Assembly (NCBI RefSeq): GCF_040954645.1
Contig: NC_092804.1
Span: forward strand, 39,771,753 to 39,835,752
Length of the DNA stretch: 64,000 nt
Source of the DNA: Diabrotica undecimpunctata
Lineage: Eukaryota; Arthropoda; Insecta; Coleoptera; Chrysomelidae
Direction: 5' to 3'
Below are positions 22,189-33,543 of the stretch, one piece after another. The position numbers and the translations under genes were made by a program. A model generated the notes under the pieces. The model was not told the origin of the DNA. It ran no database searches and saw nothing but the letters and a program-made list of their open reading frames with translations. Positions within the stretch are counted from its first letter, which is position 1. Every line of letters begins with the position of its first letter.

Positions 22189-22685
22189 AAAAAGACTCAG
22201 AGTAAGTATACAAAATATCCAGTGTGTAGTACGAAATTTTCAAAACTTTCAATAAATCTTCTATATATGAGAAGGTAAAATATGCAAACAAGCTTAAGTC
22301 ACAAATAAGTAATTTTTCAGGGAGGGAGAAAAACTTGTAGCTTTGCTCTGAAAAAGGATAATAAGTTTTAATCAATGTTATGCAATAGCATTGATTCCAA
22401 ATATGCGACTAAAATACTCATTTCAGTTAGGATAGCTACAAAATAGTTTAAAAAATTGATTTTGTTTTGGCAATAAGACCTTTTGTATGAACTCAGGGGA
22501 AATAACTCGTTTTGCATATAAAATGTTGTGCACATAAGCTGATTTACATGTAAATAAAGTAATAAAGCAATAAAGTAAAGGAACAAGGTTTCTGACAAAA
22601 CTTTTATTTTTATAAAATAATAATATAGGCCTTACTTAAGTGACAAACATTGTCATAATAGGTAGTTAATGCAACAAACAGTTTT
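22189..22685. other. AT-rich stretch with degenerate motif copies
   Basis: No recognised gene. On the plus strand GGGGAAATAACTCGTTTTGCAT (near 22497, given here as two overlapping 11-base halves GGGGAAATAAC and TCGTTTTGCAT) and ACATAAGCTGATTTACATG (near 22532) resemble GGAAATAAGCTGGTTTGCAT and GGAAATAAGTTGTTTTACGT at 22922 and 22955. So the remnant at 22686-22979 may once have extended this way. Confidence 0.35.
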
Positions 22686-22979
22686 TTAAATATATAAGTC
22701 ATAGCGTTCATCGTCGAGGCAGTCGCAAATTTCTTCCTGCTCCTCACCAGCAGCTGCTGTAGTGGGTTCATCAAAAATCAAACTCTTGTCCCAACCAAGG
22801 CATGGAACAGAAGTAGATCAGTCCTCTCCAAACATTTTTTTCAAAAGTTTGTCAACATGTTTGGTCTTTTCTTTGGTAGTCAAAGAAAAGAGTGGCAGTT
22901 GCTGCGCTTCTATTGGTTGGTTGGAAATAAGCTGGTTTGCATGAAACAGTACAGTGGAAATAAGTTGTTTTACGTATAA
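22686..22979 (-). pseudogene. Unidentified coding remnant, acidic C-terminus
   Basis: One minus-strand frame runs 97 codons with a single TGA (about 22818). It reads LYVKQLISTVLFHANQLIS near its start and PLFSLTTKEKTKHVDKLLKK before the stop. After it come VPCLGWDKSLIFDEPTTAAAG, EEQEEICDCLDDERYDLYI and a TAA (22686-22688). The composition is clearly protein-like: charged, with a regular acidic end. I do not recognise the family. The pattern suggests the last exon of a transposon or host protein, cut at about 22980 by the next retroelement. Confidence 0.45.
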
Positions 22980-25470
22980 AGGAAGAGAAGAACAGAAAGA
23001 AAAGAAAACGACAGAAGAGTTGGTAGATTTGGAGAAGATATAATGAACAATAACGGGGAGAGATTGATTGAGCTATGCGAAATAAACAACTTAAAGATCA
23101 CAAACGGCTTCTACAAACATAAAGACAGACACAAATACACTTGGACACAAGAAACAAGAAAATTGAGGTCTATTATTGATTATGTTATAGTAAACCACGA
23201 AAGCTCGATAAAAATAAAAGACGTGAGAATAAAGGCGCAGAATGCGGCACAGATCACAAACTAGTAATCGCTTGGATGAAATTCCCCTTCATATGGACCC
23301 AACAGAAACCGACCCAGGGAGAGTCTGACCAAGTTACGGCTCCGGCTACACCTGTCAATACGTGCTCAACACAAGAAAAGAAATTAAAAATCAATTTATT
23401 AGAAGAAGACTCAATAAAAGACTTATATAAGCGAAGATTGGACCAAAAGCTAATAGAGTTTCGGTATGAATCATTAGAACAAACATACGAACACATAAAA
23501 ACCTGCATGAAGACAGCAGCCCTAGAAGCTCTTGGAGAAGTGGACCAAAAATACACCCGCCAAACTACGAAATTAACCGAAGACACACTAACGTGCATAA
23601 AAGAGAAAAAAGAACTTCATATAAAATACCTGAACACAAAAAACTATGAGGACTATACAGAAAAAAAAATAAAGAAGTGAAAAGAAAAGTAGCAAATGAA
23701 AAAAATGAAAGATGGGAAAAAACATGCACAGAGATAGAACAGCACATAGGAGGAACGAGAAATTCAGAGTCATGGCGCATCTTAAAGTCGCTCCAAACCA
23801 ATAAGACAGAGAAAATCAAGATCGGTCAAATCAAAGAAAACGAATGGCAAGAATACTATAAAAAATTGCTAACCGAAGACCGCCCCGAATTCAAACAATC
23901 AGAAATAGACGGAATAGAAATCTACACACATGACGAAATCGAATTAAGCCTAGCTGAGCTAAAAAGAATGATCAAAACTCTAAAGAACAAAAAAGCAGAA
24001 GGTCCCGGCGGAATACCAAATGAATTGATAAAAAACGGATCGGAAAAGTTATTCCGTATGATACATAAAATATTTGAGAGAGCACTGAATGGAGAAGACT
24101 TACCGGCAGAATGGACCCAAGCATATATGACATCAATATACAAGAAAGGAAATAGAAAAAACTGCGAAAACTATCGGGGAATCAGCATTATATCGTCTAT
24201 AGACAGACTGTATGGAAAGACCATAAAGGAAAAATTAGAAATATATATACAAGATAAAATCGGAGAAGACCAGGCAGGTTTCACAGCGGGGAAAGCATGC
24301 TTAGATCACATTTACACGGTCGAACAACTAATAGAAAAAAGAATGGCCAAAAATAGATCCGTCTATCTGGCTTTTGTTGATCTTAAGAAGGTATATGACT
24401 CAATACCTAGAACCAAGCTATGGGAAGCAATGGAAGACATCGAAGTTCCACGAAGATTAATAAACGGGGTAAAAAGAATAACGAAGTAGCTATCAAAACG
24501 GGCAATAGAATATGCAGTCCATTTAAGACGACAAAGGGACTACTACAGAGTTGCTCCACATCCCCCACCCTGTTCAAAATATTCCTGGAAAAAACCCTGA
24601 AACCATGGAAAAGAAAGTGCGAAGGAATGGGTATACCAGTAAGGAACGAATATCTATATACGCTAAGTTTTGCCGACGACCAAATAGTGATCGCACAAGA
24701 CGAGGATGACCTCAGTTTTATGATGAGAAAACTGGAGCAGGAATATACAAAGAATGGGATGGAAATAAACCTAAAGAAAACTGAATACCTAACAACGGAG
24801 AATACAGAAATAAAACAGCTGGAAATAGACGAAGGTAAACAAATCAAAGGAACAGACAAGTATAAGTATTTAGGTTTCATAATATCAAACAAAGGAACAA
24901 TGGAGGAAGATATAAAAAATAGACTAGGACAAACAAGAGACTGCATACGAAAATTGAACCCGGTACTATGGGATAAGAACATCAGCATGAAAACAAAGAA
25001 AAAAAATATATAATACCATGACAAGAAGTATCCTCACTTATGGGTGTGAAAATTGGACAATAAATAAGAAAACCAAAAACAAAATAAGAGCAACAGAGAT
25101 GGAATTCTTAAGGAGAAGCTGCAGAGTAACAAAAAGAGATAGAATAAATAACATGGAGATTAAGAGAAGAATGGGAATGAACTCCGACATAATAGACTAC
25201 ATCGAACAGAAGAGGTTAACCTGGTACGGACATGTCAGAAGAGCAGACCAAAATCGGTGGATAAATAGAATAACAGAGTGGAGCCCGATAGGAAGAAGAA
25301 AGAGAGGCAGACCCCGAAGATCTTTCAGAGATGAGGTGGACGAAGCAATGAGTAGAAGAAACCTACAGGAAGGGGACTGGCTAAACAGGAAAAATTGGAG
25401 AAAACGGTTGAGTGAAGGAATACAGTGAAAACTGTGGAAATCCTTGTATATATACGTATAAAGGTGATTT
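22980..25470 (+). pseudogene. Endonuclease-RT retrotransposon, FADDQ family, copy 1
   Basis: A 5'-truncated non-LTR element beginning in the endonuclease domain (GRFGEDIMNNNGERLIELC, near 23020). Five frame pieces follow. They hold the endonuclease end, a linker, NRKNCENYRGISIISS, AGFTAGKACLDHIYT, LAFVDLKKVYDSIPRTKLW, LLQSCSTSPTLF and SFADDQIVIAQDEDD. The C-terminus reads MEFLRRSCRVTKRDR, WYGHVRRADQNRWI and GRRKRGRPRRSFRDE. Frame changes near 23240, 23670, 24480 and 25015 disable it. After the stop at 25428 the 3' UTR GAAAACTGTGGAAATCCTT matches copy 2 (62.9 kb), here followed by a TA-rich tail. Confidence 0.85.
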
Positions 25471-27617
25471 TTAACATGCTGTTACCATCGGAAATAATTT
25501 TTTCTGCATCAATCCGATAGAATAAACCACTTTGGCTACAACAGAACAATGCATTGGCACATCTAACTCAACTTTAAGTATACAGTGAAGCTATTTTTAA
25601 TAAGTTCACTAAACAATCCGTGAAGAAAATTTCTATAACGGATTCCATATTAAAACCAGATGTGTAACAGAACTTTTTATGTATTGAAGAGAAGGTTTAG
25701 CTACTATTTCATTCAATGGAAGTGGCTTTAAGCTTGAAAAGATTCAACCGTTCTAATCTACAGAAACATTATACGAGTATTGCCTAGCGAGAGGCCAAAA
25801 TGGAAACAAATTTGAAGATGAATTGCTAAATGAAGACATTATTAAACTTTCTGAAGTGGAAGATGTTTGAGTTAACCTTATATAATATTTTAGTGCTATG
25901 GAGAAAACTCGAAAGAATCAATAAACATGTATTATTTTTTATTCGTTATTAAATTTTTCTTTGCATAATTTAATTTATTCCTGCCACCAAAAATTGTATA
26001 ATCAAAAGAGATATTAAAACATTAGTGTGATTACTTTGACAATTAATTAAATATTGTCGTGCTTCGAAATAAATATTACATTTATCTTACAGATAAGTAA
26101 CCGCAATATAATTTGACGTGAAAAGACGGGTACATTTTATTTTATGAATAAATGTCTATCCTCCAGATAAGTATCTGTCAGATAGGACAATATTTATCTG
26201 GAGGTGAAAAGATTGGCCCTTTCATGCAAGAAGTTTATTATTTTAAAAATTTATTTTTTAATTCTTTTGAAAATTTTGTTGATATTAAAAAATTGTTTTT
26301 TTTGCGGAACGCCGTGGTTTAATTTGATCAGTTGATACAGTGTTTAGCGAAGCATATCTATTAGAAAAACTTAAATCTGAGAATCCAGATAGCAATATTA
26401 AAGAATTAAAACTACTAAAGTGTAGAGTCATTACAGCAAAAAATTAAACTAAACTAGTAGATAGACAACTTGTATGTATAACATTCATCGGATCTTCTTT
26501 ATAAAAGGAAGTCATAATCAATAGTTGTCTAACGTCAACTCATCTATTTCGAGCTGTTGTGAATAGAATAAGATGGGTCAATCTGGTCGCCAAAATCACT
26601 AGAAAATAGACAACTTTAGAAAAAGAAATCAATAATTTATGGCTTTTAACCCATGCCAAAAAATATCATAAAAAATTATAAAAATACAAGCCATAAAAAT
26701 TTGGTTTATTTATAAGCACGTACAATTTAATCCCATGGCTCATAAATTAACCTTTAAATGCTGGTAATAAAAAAACATGAAAGTAGGGTAACAAACGTAA
26801 TTGATGTTTATAAACTCAAAGTATCCTTACTCTCTTACCTTCTTCAGAAAATTACCAAATCTAATAAATCAATCATTTAGCCACGTTATCATGCCTACTA
26901 CATTTGAAAATATGTAAAACGCTCTGCGTAGAAAGTTTTTAGCAGGTTAATATTCCTAAGACAGTGATTATGTAATACGTCAATATCTGAATAATAATAC
27001 ATCATCCTATAGAGGCAATACCTGACTAGTTAGAGAACTTTTGTCTATTAACTTGACACGTGCGTCTCAAACTACGTCGACTAGATGGATAGCTATTTTA
27101 TAATGTAATTGATTAGAGACGACTTTTTAAAACGGAATTCGAAAAAATTGGAAAAAAATGAAACCACACGGAAATTGCGCTCTATTGGCTGAATAACGCG
27201 TATCATTGCCTATACCGCCATATTGCCATAAAATAAATGAGACAAGGAAAGACATTTCCATCTAGTTCAGATAGTGTATTGTATATTTATTTATACAGGG
27301 TTTGACACTCAGAACAGCTCACCTTGATAATTTGGCAATGTTCATTAATTTTATAAAAATGCTTAAATATGCCGATTTTTGTTTTAAAGGGATCATCTTT
27401 TCAAACTAAACACATCAAAAAATGTAAGGGACACAAAATTTTTTCTCATATATACATCAATTTTGATTGGATTTCAAAAAGTGACATACCGTTATAATGC
27501 CTAATTAGTTAGAAATAAAATCAGCTCAATTTTAGTGTACTATATTATAATAGAAATTTTTCACATAAAAGTCAATATAACGATAAAAATCTAACGAAAA
27601 ATGTGTTTAATAATCTG
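25471..27617. other. Long non-coding stretch
   Basis: No ORF with motifs on either strand. It contains a 45-base hairpin (26160-26204) and, at 27294, TATACAGGGTTTGACAC, which looks like a Tc1/mariner MITE end; I could not find its partner. The GAA-repeat end of the next element closes it. Confidence 0.45.
26160..26204. repeat. Hairpin with 11-base perfect arms
   Basis: CCTCCAGATAA (26160-26170) pairs perfectly with TTATCTGGAGG (26194-26204). The loop itself contains TATCTGTCAGATA, a second inverted repeat. GTGAAAAGA occurs just outside both sides. Probably the core of a small palindromic repeat. Confidence 0.6.
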
Positions 27618-29150
27618 TATTTTCTTCTTCTTCTTCTTCTTCTTCTTCCTCCTTATAAGCAATTCTGCTTGTTCATTGGCGGATTAATACCTCTATGGAA
27701 TGTTTGATGATGTCACTCCATCTTTTGCGCTGTCATCCGATACTTCTTCTGCCGATTGGTGATTTATCTCTTGCTATTTTGGCGACACGGGTCTCCCCCA
27801 TTCTGCTTATGTGGTTATTCCATTTTTTATTCTATTTTGTGTCTATTCATTTATACATTGTACGTTACATTTCCGTCTAATATCTTCACATCTCTTTCGA
27901 TCTCTCAGCATATTTCCTGTAATTCTTCTCAGTACTTTCATCTCTGCCGTTTCCAGTACCATTTTCGTTATGGCTGTGTTGGGTCTTGTTTCTGAGGCAT
28001 ATGTCATTATTGGTCTTACACTGGCTTTATAAATTCTTGACTTCATCTCAGTGTTAATATGTTTGTTTCGCCATATAGTGTTATTAAGGCAGGCATCCTG
28101 CCAGCCTATTCGATTTTTGTACTTGATCTGTCACTTATTTGTCCAGGTCTCCATAGCTAGACAGTGTAATTCCCAGGTATTTTATTTCCATTTCTTGTTC
28201 AATACTCATGACATCAATTTCTATTTAACATCTGGTTGGTTCTTTGCTGACTAATATTGTTTTAGTTTTCTGAGATGAGATTGTCATAATAAATTCTTTT
28301 GCTCTTATGTTAAACCTATGGACTAGTCTTTGCAGACTATTTTCATCTTGGGCTATCAATATTGCGTCGTCTGCGTAATAGAGTATTTTTATTTATTTGT
28401 TTCCCATTATGTATCCTCTTCCTTTGTTAACGCTTTTGATGATTTCATTCATGGTCAAATTAAAGAGCATGGGGCAATGAATCCCCTTGTCTTATTCCGC
28501 TGTCTATTTCTATAGGTTCTGTAAGTTGTCCATCCATTCTGACTTCCATTTTGTTGTTTTGGTAGATGTTTTCAAAACTTTTTATAATATTTAGGGGAAC
28601 TTCTCTATTATACAGAAGATGGATTACACCTTTGATTCTTACTCTGCCAAATGCCTTTTTTAGGTCAGTCAGACACAGAAATGCTGGTCTATTATACTTT
28701 AGCGATTTCTCAGTAATTTGCTTTATAACGAATATTGCATCTGTACACGATATTCCACTACGAAAACCCTGTTGTTCATCTTCTAAACGTATCCTCTGAT
28801 TTATTAGCACTTGTAAAATTTTAGTTGTAAGTTTTAGCGTAGTATTTAACAAGTTTATACCTCTATAGTTTTCTGGTTATTTTTTATATCCTTTTTTGAA
28901 TAGTAGAATTAGTTCGCGCGTTCTCCATTTTTCCGGTATTTTATTTTGTTTTATAATTTTATTAGTTAATGTTGTTATTTGTTCTGTCATTGCTGCTCCA
29001 CAATATAACAGTAACTCGTTTGGTATCCCGTCTTTACCTGCTGCTTTTCTGTTCTTCGGGTTTTCAAGTATTTTCCTAACTTCCTGTACATTTATATTAA
29101 GTTGTTCATTTGTGGTAATTTCTGGTGTTTCCGGTTCTAACGTCGTTTAG
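27618..29150 (-). pseudogene. RTE-like retrotransposon (family B), 5'-truncated
   Basis: Minus strand, from 29150 down: NRKAAGKDGIPNELL, KIPEKWRTRELILLFKKGYKK, PENYRGINLLNTTLKL, QQGFRSGISCTDAIF, LTDLKKAFGRVRIKG and IDSGIRQGDSL (28460-28850). The post-RT text EMKVLRRITGNMLRDRKR (27870-27930) follows, then WNNHISRMGETRVAKIARDKSPIGRRSIG. The element ends in a (GAA)n tail at about 27625-27650. Frameshifts and stops are scattered. A second fragment of this family is at 36.1-36.7 kb. Confidence 0.82.
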
Positions 29151-29184
29151 TTGTGGATTTTCTTCAGCGTCATTAATTACAGCT

Positions 29185-30040
29185 TGACACCTACTTGGCA
29201 TGCTTACTGACATCTGTCGATTGTTCTGGCCACGGAAAAAGTCTAATATCCACATTATTAAACCAATCTGTTACTGTTGCTACAGTATGTAATCTTTCAT
29301 TGTTATGTACGTGACGCAAATCAGGATATGCAGCAGTGGAAAATGGAAGGACAATAGATTTTAAGATACGATCAATATATTGAGATTGATTTAAATCGCC
29401 TTGGACAAAAAACGAGAACAGTTCCATCATAAAAAATTATTCTAGCTCACATCCTAACTTGTAGACCACTAAAGACGAACACTCTGTACGTGTCTGAATT
29501 TCTCCTGTCGCCAGGTTCTCTCCAAACTCTTACTCTTTCTTAATCAGGGTAGAGACAAAACCTAGCTTCATCTGTGAATAAGACAGAACTCCATTGCACA
29601 TGTTCTTGTGCTCACCTTAATCTGAGTACACGATTTCCATGACGTAACATGGTAACGGTCAAAGGACGTCTGGCGTGCAGGTCAGTTTCATGTAAATTAT
29701 TTTTCAAAGTTTGATACCATACGGTAATGTTGTGGATATAAAGGCCCCATAGAGTTACATACAGTTATATGCACATTTACATGAGCTAATCCTACCAAAT
29801 ACCGATCATGTCAAGTAGTAGTTTCACGTTGACGGCCCCCGTGTCTTTTAGCGACATTACCAAATTGTTCATATGGACGCCACAATCGCGAAATTACGTT
29901 TTGAGACATAAAAATGACGTGCAACATCAGCTTCTGAAAGATCGGTCTGATCAGCTTCTGAAAGATAGGTCTGAATTATATTCACAGCACTTACCATTTG
30001 AACATGTGTTAAATGCCGACGTTCCATGACTATCTTTGAA
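29185..30040 (-). pseudogene. Tc1-like transposase remnant
   Basis: Minus strand: an N-terminal MERRHLTHVQMVSAVNIIQTYL start (given only as its first codons, ATG near 30027), RPLTVTMLRHGNRVLRLR, VLFTDEARFCLYPD (first Asp), YIDRILKSIVLPF and HVHNNERLHTVATVTDW (second catalytic block, HDN changed to HNN). RLFPWPEQSTDVS follows, where the family has PWPARSPDL. It stops near 29190 before the Glu block. The second Asp appears replaced and several stops interrupt it. A 25-base tandem duplication at about 29930-29980 (CAGCTTCTGAAAGAT..) adds residues near the N-terminus. Confidence 0.75.
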
Positions 30041-30640
30041 TTCAATAATCTTGTTTTAGTAAAATTTTAAAGGATCTAAAGACTATCTTTAAAATTTGAA
30101 GCAATATTTCTTTAGAATTTGAAGTAATTAATCGTACGAATTTGAGGCGCTGCGCTGCCACTTTTGCTTTAATAAAATAGTGCAATTGATGGTTAATATA
30201 CATGGCATATCTTGATTTGTAGAGAACAAGTTTTCCAGTCCGAAAATCGTTTAAAAAAAATTATTTTAAAAAAATTGTACGAAAATATATATGTAATAAA
30301 GTTGTTATAGGTTATGTCCTTTCAAAATTGATGGATTTACATACTTGGCCTCGATCTTGTAAGCAACAGCATGCGTATAATTGAAAAAATCCGAGGGTGA
30401 TGTTTTTACCCAAGGAATATTAAATTCTTACTGTTTTATCTGTGTTTTGTGTTACATGTTAGTATTATGTGTTAGTGTTATTCGTTATGTTATTATGTTA
30501 TACGTAAGTTGGGTATCGTAGGTTTGTGTTAGATGGTTAGGACTGTGACTAACACTGTGTTAGATTGTCGTGTACTGTGTGTTGCATATGTATCGTGTAT
30601 AAATTGTTGGTGATATTTCTCTGAGTTCCTTATACTGAGC
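30041..30640. other. Non-coding stretch, no gene recognised
   Basis: A T- and GTTA-rich segment (about 30420-30560) consists of loose TGTTA/GTGTTA repeats. No coding motif. Confidence 0.45.
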
Positions 30641-31002
30641 TATTGTTGGTATATTCTTGTTATTGACTTTTCTTTTAGTATTGACAACCAAAGCTTGTTA
30701 CATTTTGCTGATATTTCTGCTATATTTTTCCATTGTACTCAGTGCTGAGGTATATTTAAATATCTGGGATTTGTCGAAGTCTCTGTTCTTGATGTATATT
30801 TCATGCTCGTTTATTCTGACACTTAGTGATGTTGAGGTTTCTCCTACGTAGAAATTGTTGCATTCACAGGGTATTCTATAGATTCAGTTTTTTAATCTTT
30901 TATTTTTGAAAGTTTGTTGGGTTTGGTTTTGGCCAGGATAGATCTTAGTGTGTTGGTTGTTTTGAATGTTGTTGTGATATTGTATTTGCTTTCTATCTCT
31001 AT

Positions 31003-31038
31003 ATGACAACAATACCATACATATGGTATTGTTGTCAT
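31003..31038. repeat. Near-perfect 36-base palindrome
   Basis: ATGACAACAATACCATA (31003-31019) and its exact reverse complement (31022-31038) are separated by only two bases. It lies at the junction between the Penelope remnant and the piggyBac-like unit and would extrude as a cruciform. Confidence 0.9.
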
Positions 31039-31040
31039 CT

Positions 31041-31905
31041 TGAACCTTCGGCCAGGCGCGCCCTAAATAATTACATCATCAGGCGCGCCGCAGCAATTTG
31101 CTGCCATGTAGTTTCTTATTGTTTTCGACAATAATCAATTTCTGTTTTTATTTGACGTGCAGTTCCTTTTAATCCCGGTGGTACTCTCATTATATTTTGT
31201 TGCTTTGTCTTAGATGTGGCAAAAGAAGTTTTATACCACTTACTTGTTTTATCCTTGCCAATGAATGTATCTTCAATGTTTTCGTAAAACACTTCCTCCT
31301 CATCTGACATTTGCTCTGAACATGTATCGTCGTGGTTCTCCTTAATTTGTTGTTCATCCAAATCACTATCACTTTCCAATATTTCATCTGTTTCATCTTC
31401 AATATCTGTCATATTATTTAGAATTTCCTCTAATTGTGCTTGGGTTAACACTTCCTTTGGATTTTTACGAGACATGGCGTAATCTAAAATTATAAAATAT
31501 GTTATAATATAGAATTCTACAATAATCTAATATGTTTCATATATATTATTAATTCTTATAAATAATTATATTATTAACCATTTTACTTACCAATAAAATT
31601 TCAATTTCTCAAAAAAGATATATAATATATTAGTTATTTCAAAAAAAAAAAATTGCGCGAATTTCACTACCAGGTGCCTTGCAGCAATTGTCTGCCTCGA
31701 TGTAATATTCACAATAAAGTACGATAACTAACTAATTGGATTTGGATTTCACAAGACGATGATGGGTACCGACTAAGGATTAACCGATAAGGGAATTTTA
31801 AAAATATCACGTACATAGCGTATCCCGTTAACACTTTACCTGGAAATATTGAGTTTACGCAGCAAATTACTGCGGCGCGCCCGGCTGAAGGTTGTCCCTT
31901 CTTGT
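31041..31905 (-). mobile_element. Internally deleted piggyBac-like unit
   Basis: The left end reads ACCTTCGGCCAGGCGCGCC; the inverse of the right end reads ACCTTCAGCCGGGCGCGCC. GCAG(C/T)AATTTGCTGC follows in both. The left side carries a second GGCGCGCC about 25 bases in. Between them is the start of a piggyBac-type transposase on the minus strand, fused almost directly to the other terminus. This is therefore a non-autonomous deletion derivative sitting in the Penelope remnant. No TTAA duplication is apparent, which leaves the exact ends open. Confidence 0.65.
31116..31475 (-). pseudogene. piggyBac-like transposase N-terminus
   Basis: A 119-codon frame from ATG 31475 (MSRKNPKEVLTQAQLEEIL). 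It has a strongly acidic middle (DIEDETDEILESDSDLDEQ), then DTFIGKDKTSKWYKTSFAT and NIMRVPPGLKGTARQ, the wording found just before the DDE domain of piggyBac transposases. It stops a few codons later where the terminus begins, so the whole catalytic domain is missing. It could act at most as a DNA-binding or competing fragment; that is speculation. Confidence 0.7.
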
Positions 31906-32229
31906 GAGTATTCCTGGATTGCTTGTGGTTTTAATAATTGACTATGGGTAGTCGTTTTTAGTTCAAACTTTTCTTAGCTGTTTTTTTTTCCTGAAATGCA
32001 TTTTCATTAATGCAAGTGCTTCGGGTTCTATCATGTAATGAATTGATAATTCCTTGTTTGCTTTTTAAGTTGTAGTTAGAGTGGTAATTTAAATATCTGT
32101 TAGTGTGGGTGAGTTTTCTGTAGACTCTGGTTGTATACCGTATGTCTTATTTTGTGATTATCACATCTAGATCAATGAACTAGCGATGACACTCGTTGAT
32201 ACAGATATCTAACACCTGCTTTTAATAAA

Positions 32230-32651
32230 TTTGGTAATAACAATATGTAACAAACAAAATAGGCAAAATATTAAACGTTATTCTTTACTTATAAACAATA
32301 TATAAGAAATGTAAGATTGCTATTTGATTTTCAATACTAAAGGTGAAGACCGGAAATTATGTGGAAAAGTAGCACAATTTTTCTAAAAAAGCACAGAAAA
32401 TCCTTTAAAATGAGAATTTGTAAAAATATTTTTGTTAATTTGTTGCTGAATTATTGGCAAAATCTTTAAAAGTCGATTTTTTAAAAATTAATGATAATAT
32501 TAAGTTTTCTGAAAATGCACAAAAAACTGAATATCAAATATTCAGCTTTAAAACTGTCAAGAAGTTTCAATCAATAGTTAATGCAAAATTGAAATTGTTT
32601 ATCCCAAAAAGCTTTTATTTTGAACGTTATTATGCGTAAACTATTTTGCCT
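32230..32651. other. AT-rich spacer
   Basis: No gene recognised. It ends in the 15-base sequence AGATGAACTCTGAAA (32652-32666), duplicated by the R1-type insertion. Confidence 0.5.
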
Positions 32652-33543
32652 AGATGAACTCTGAAATCATGGTGTATGGAGGGATGAAGGAGCTGAGCGA
32701 GCTGTAACCTTTACCATGGATGAACTTATCGATGCATTGGGTTCACTGAAGACTCGTAGGTCCCCAGGACCAGATCAGATACCATCTGAGGCGGTGAAGG
32801 GTCTAGGACGGGTGGAACCTGCGTAGCTTCTGGAACACATGAATGCACTGCTGGAAGCACAAACCTTTCCTGAGCCTTGGAGAACATCGAGGTTGATACT
32901 GCTTCCCAAAGCTAAGGAAAAGTATCGCCCCATCTGTCTGCTTCCATGCATCAGTAAGCTGTATGAAAGGATGCTGCAAGTACGCATTCGAGTACGCGAG
33001 CACGATTGATGCAATCATGAGTGTACTCGAAGCATTGCACAACAGAGGAGATGAACATCGCTGGGCGGCCCTGCTGTTGTTTGATGTTAAGAATGCATTC
33101 AATACGTTGCAGTGGAACGAGGTAATGAAGGCAATGGAGGAGAGAGAATGTCCTGGTTACCTGATGAATGTGGTGGCGGAGTATCTGTCCGAGAGAAGGA
33201 TTATGGTGAAAAGGGCACGATCGTGGACGTGACGGCCGGGATACCCCAGGGATCTGTCTTGGGTCCGCCGCTATGGAATCTGGCATATGACGGGGTTATG
33301 CACTGTGAATACGGAGAGGGTACAACCCCCTTCGCATTCGCGGATGACCTCGCTGTACTGGTAGTGGCCCGGGATAAGCCAGATCTCAAATACCGGGTTC
33401 GAAACGCAGGCGGCGTCGTAAAGAAATGGATGACGCAGCACGGACTGAAACTTGCGACAGAGAAAACCGAAGCCATCATTCTGAAGGGGACAAGGAACCG
33501 GCAAAATATTGAATTAAAATGTGCGGGAGCATGTGTAACACCC

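Larger units (their letters stand above)
30640..32215 (-). pseudogene. Penelope-like element: RT end and GIY-YIG nuclease
   Basis: Minus strand, upstream part (32215-31905): IDLDVIITK, VYRKLTHTNRYLNYHSNYN and GIINSLHDRTRSTC, the C-terminal RT region typical of Penelope-like elements. After the inserted piggyBac-like unit (31041-31905) it continues ESKYNITTTFKTTNTLRS. It then gives a GIY-YIG endonuclease: IYRIPCECNNFYVGETS...SVRINEHE, open over about 30733-30890. Penelope elements use this nuclease instead of an APE endonuclease. The frame is broken at several points and the 5' half is absent. Confidence 0.8.

Noticed and set aside
22762..22944. 60-codon plus-strand frame
   Set aside because: Less protein-like than the longer minus-strand reading over the same bases.
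24407..25024. 205-codon hydrophobic minus-strand frame (membrane protein?)
   Set aside because: Antisense of the A-rich RT gene gives Phe/Ile/Ser-rich frames; the plus strand carries clear RT motifs. The same applies to 34015-34659 and 63162-63671.
29808..30029. 73-codon plus-strand frame with DRSDQLLKDRSE repeats
   Set aside because: The repeat is a tandem duplication within the minus-strand Tc1 remnant; the plus frame is a shadow.
31116..31475. Acidic 119-codon frame as a host gene
   Set aside because: The wording after the acidic part and the inverted GC-rich ends on both sides fit a piggyBac-like deletion derivative.
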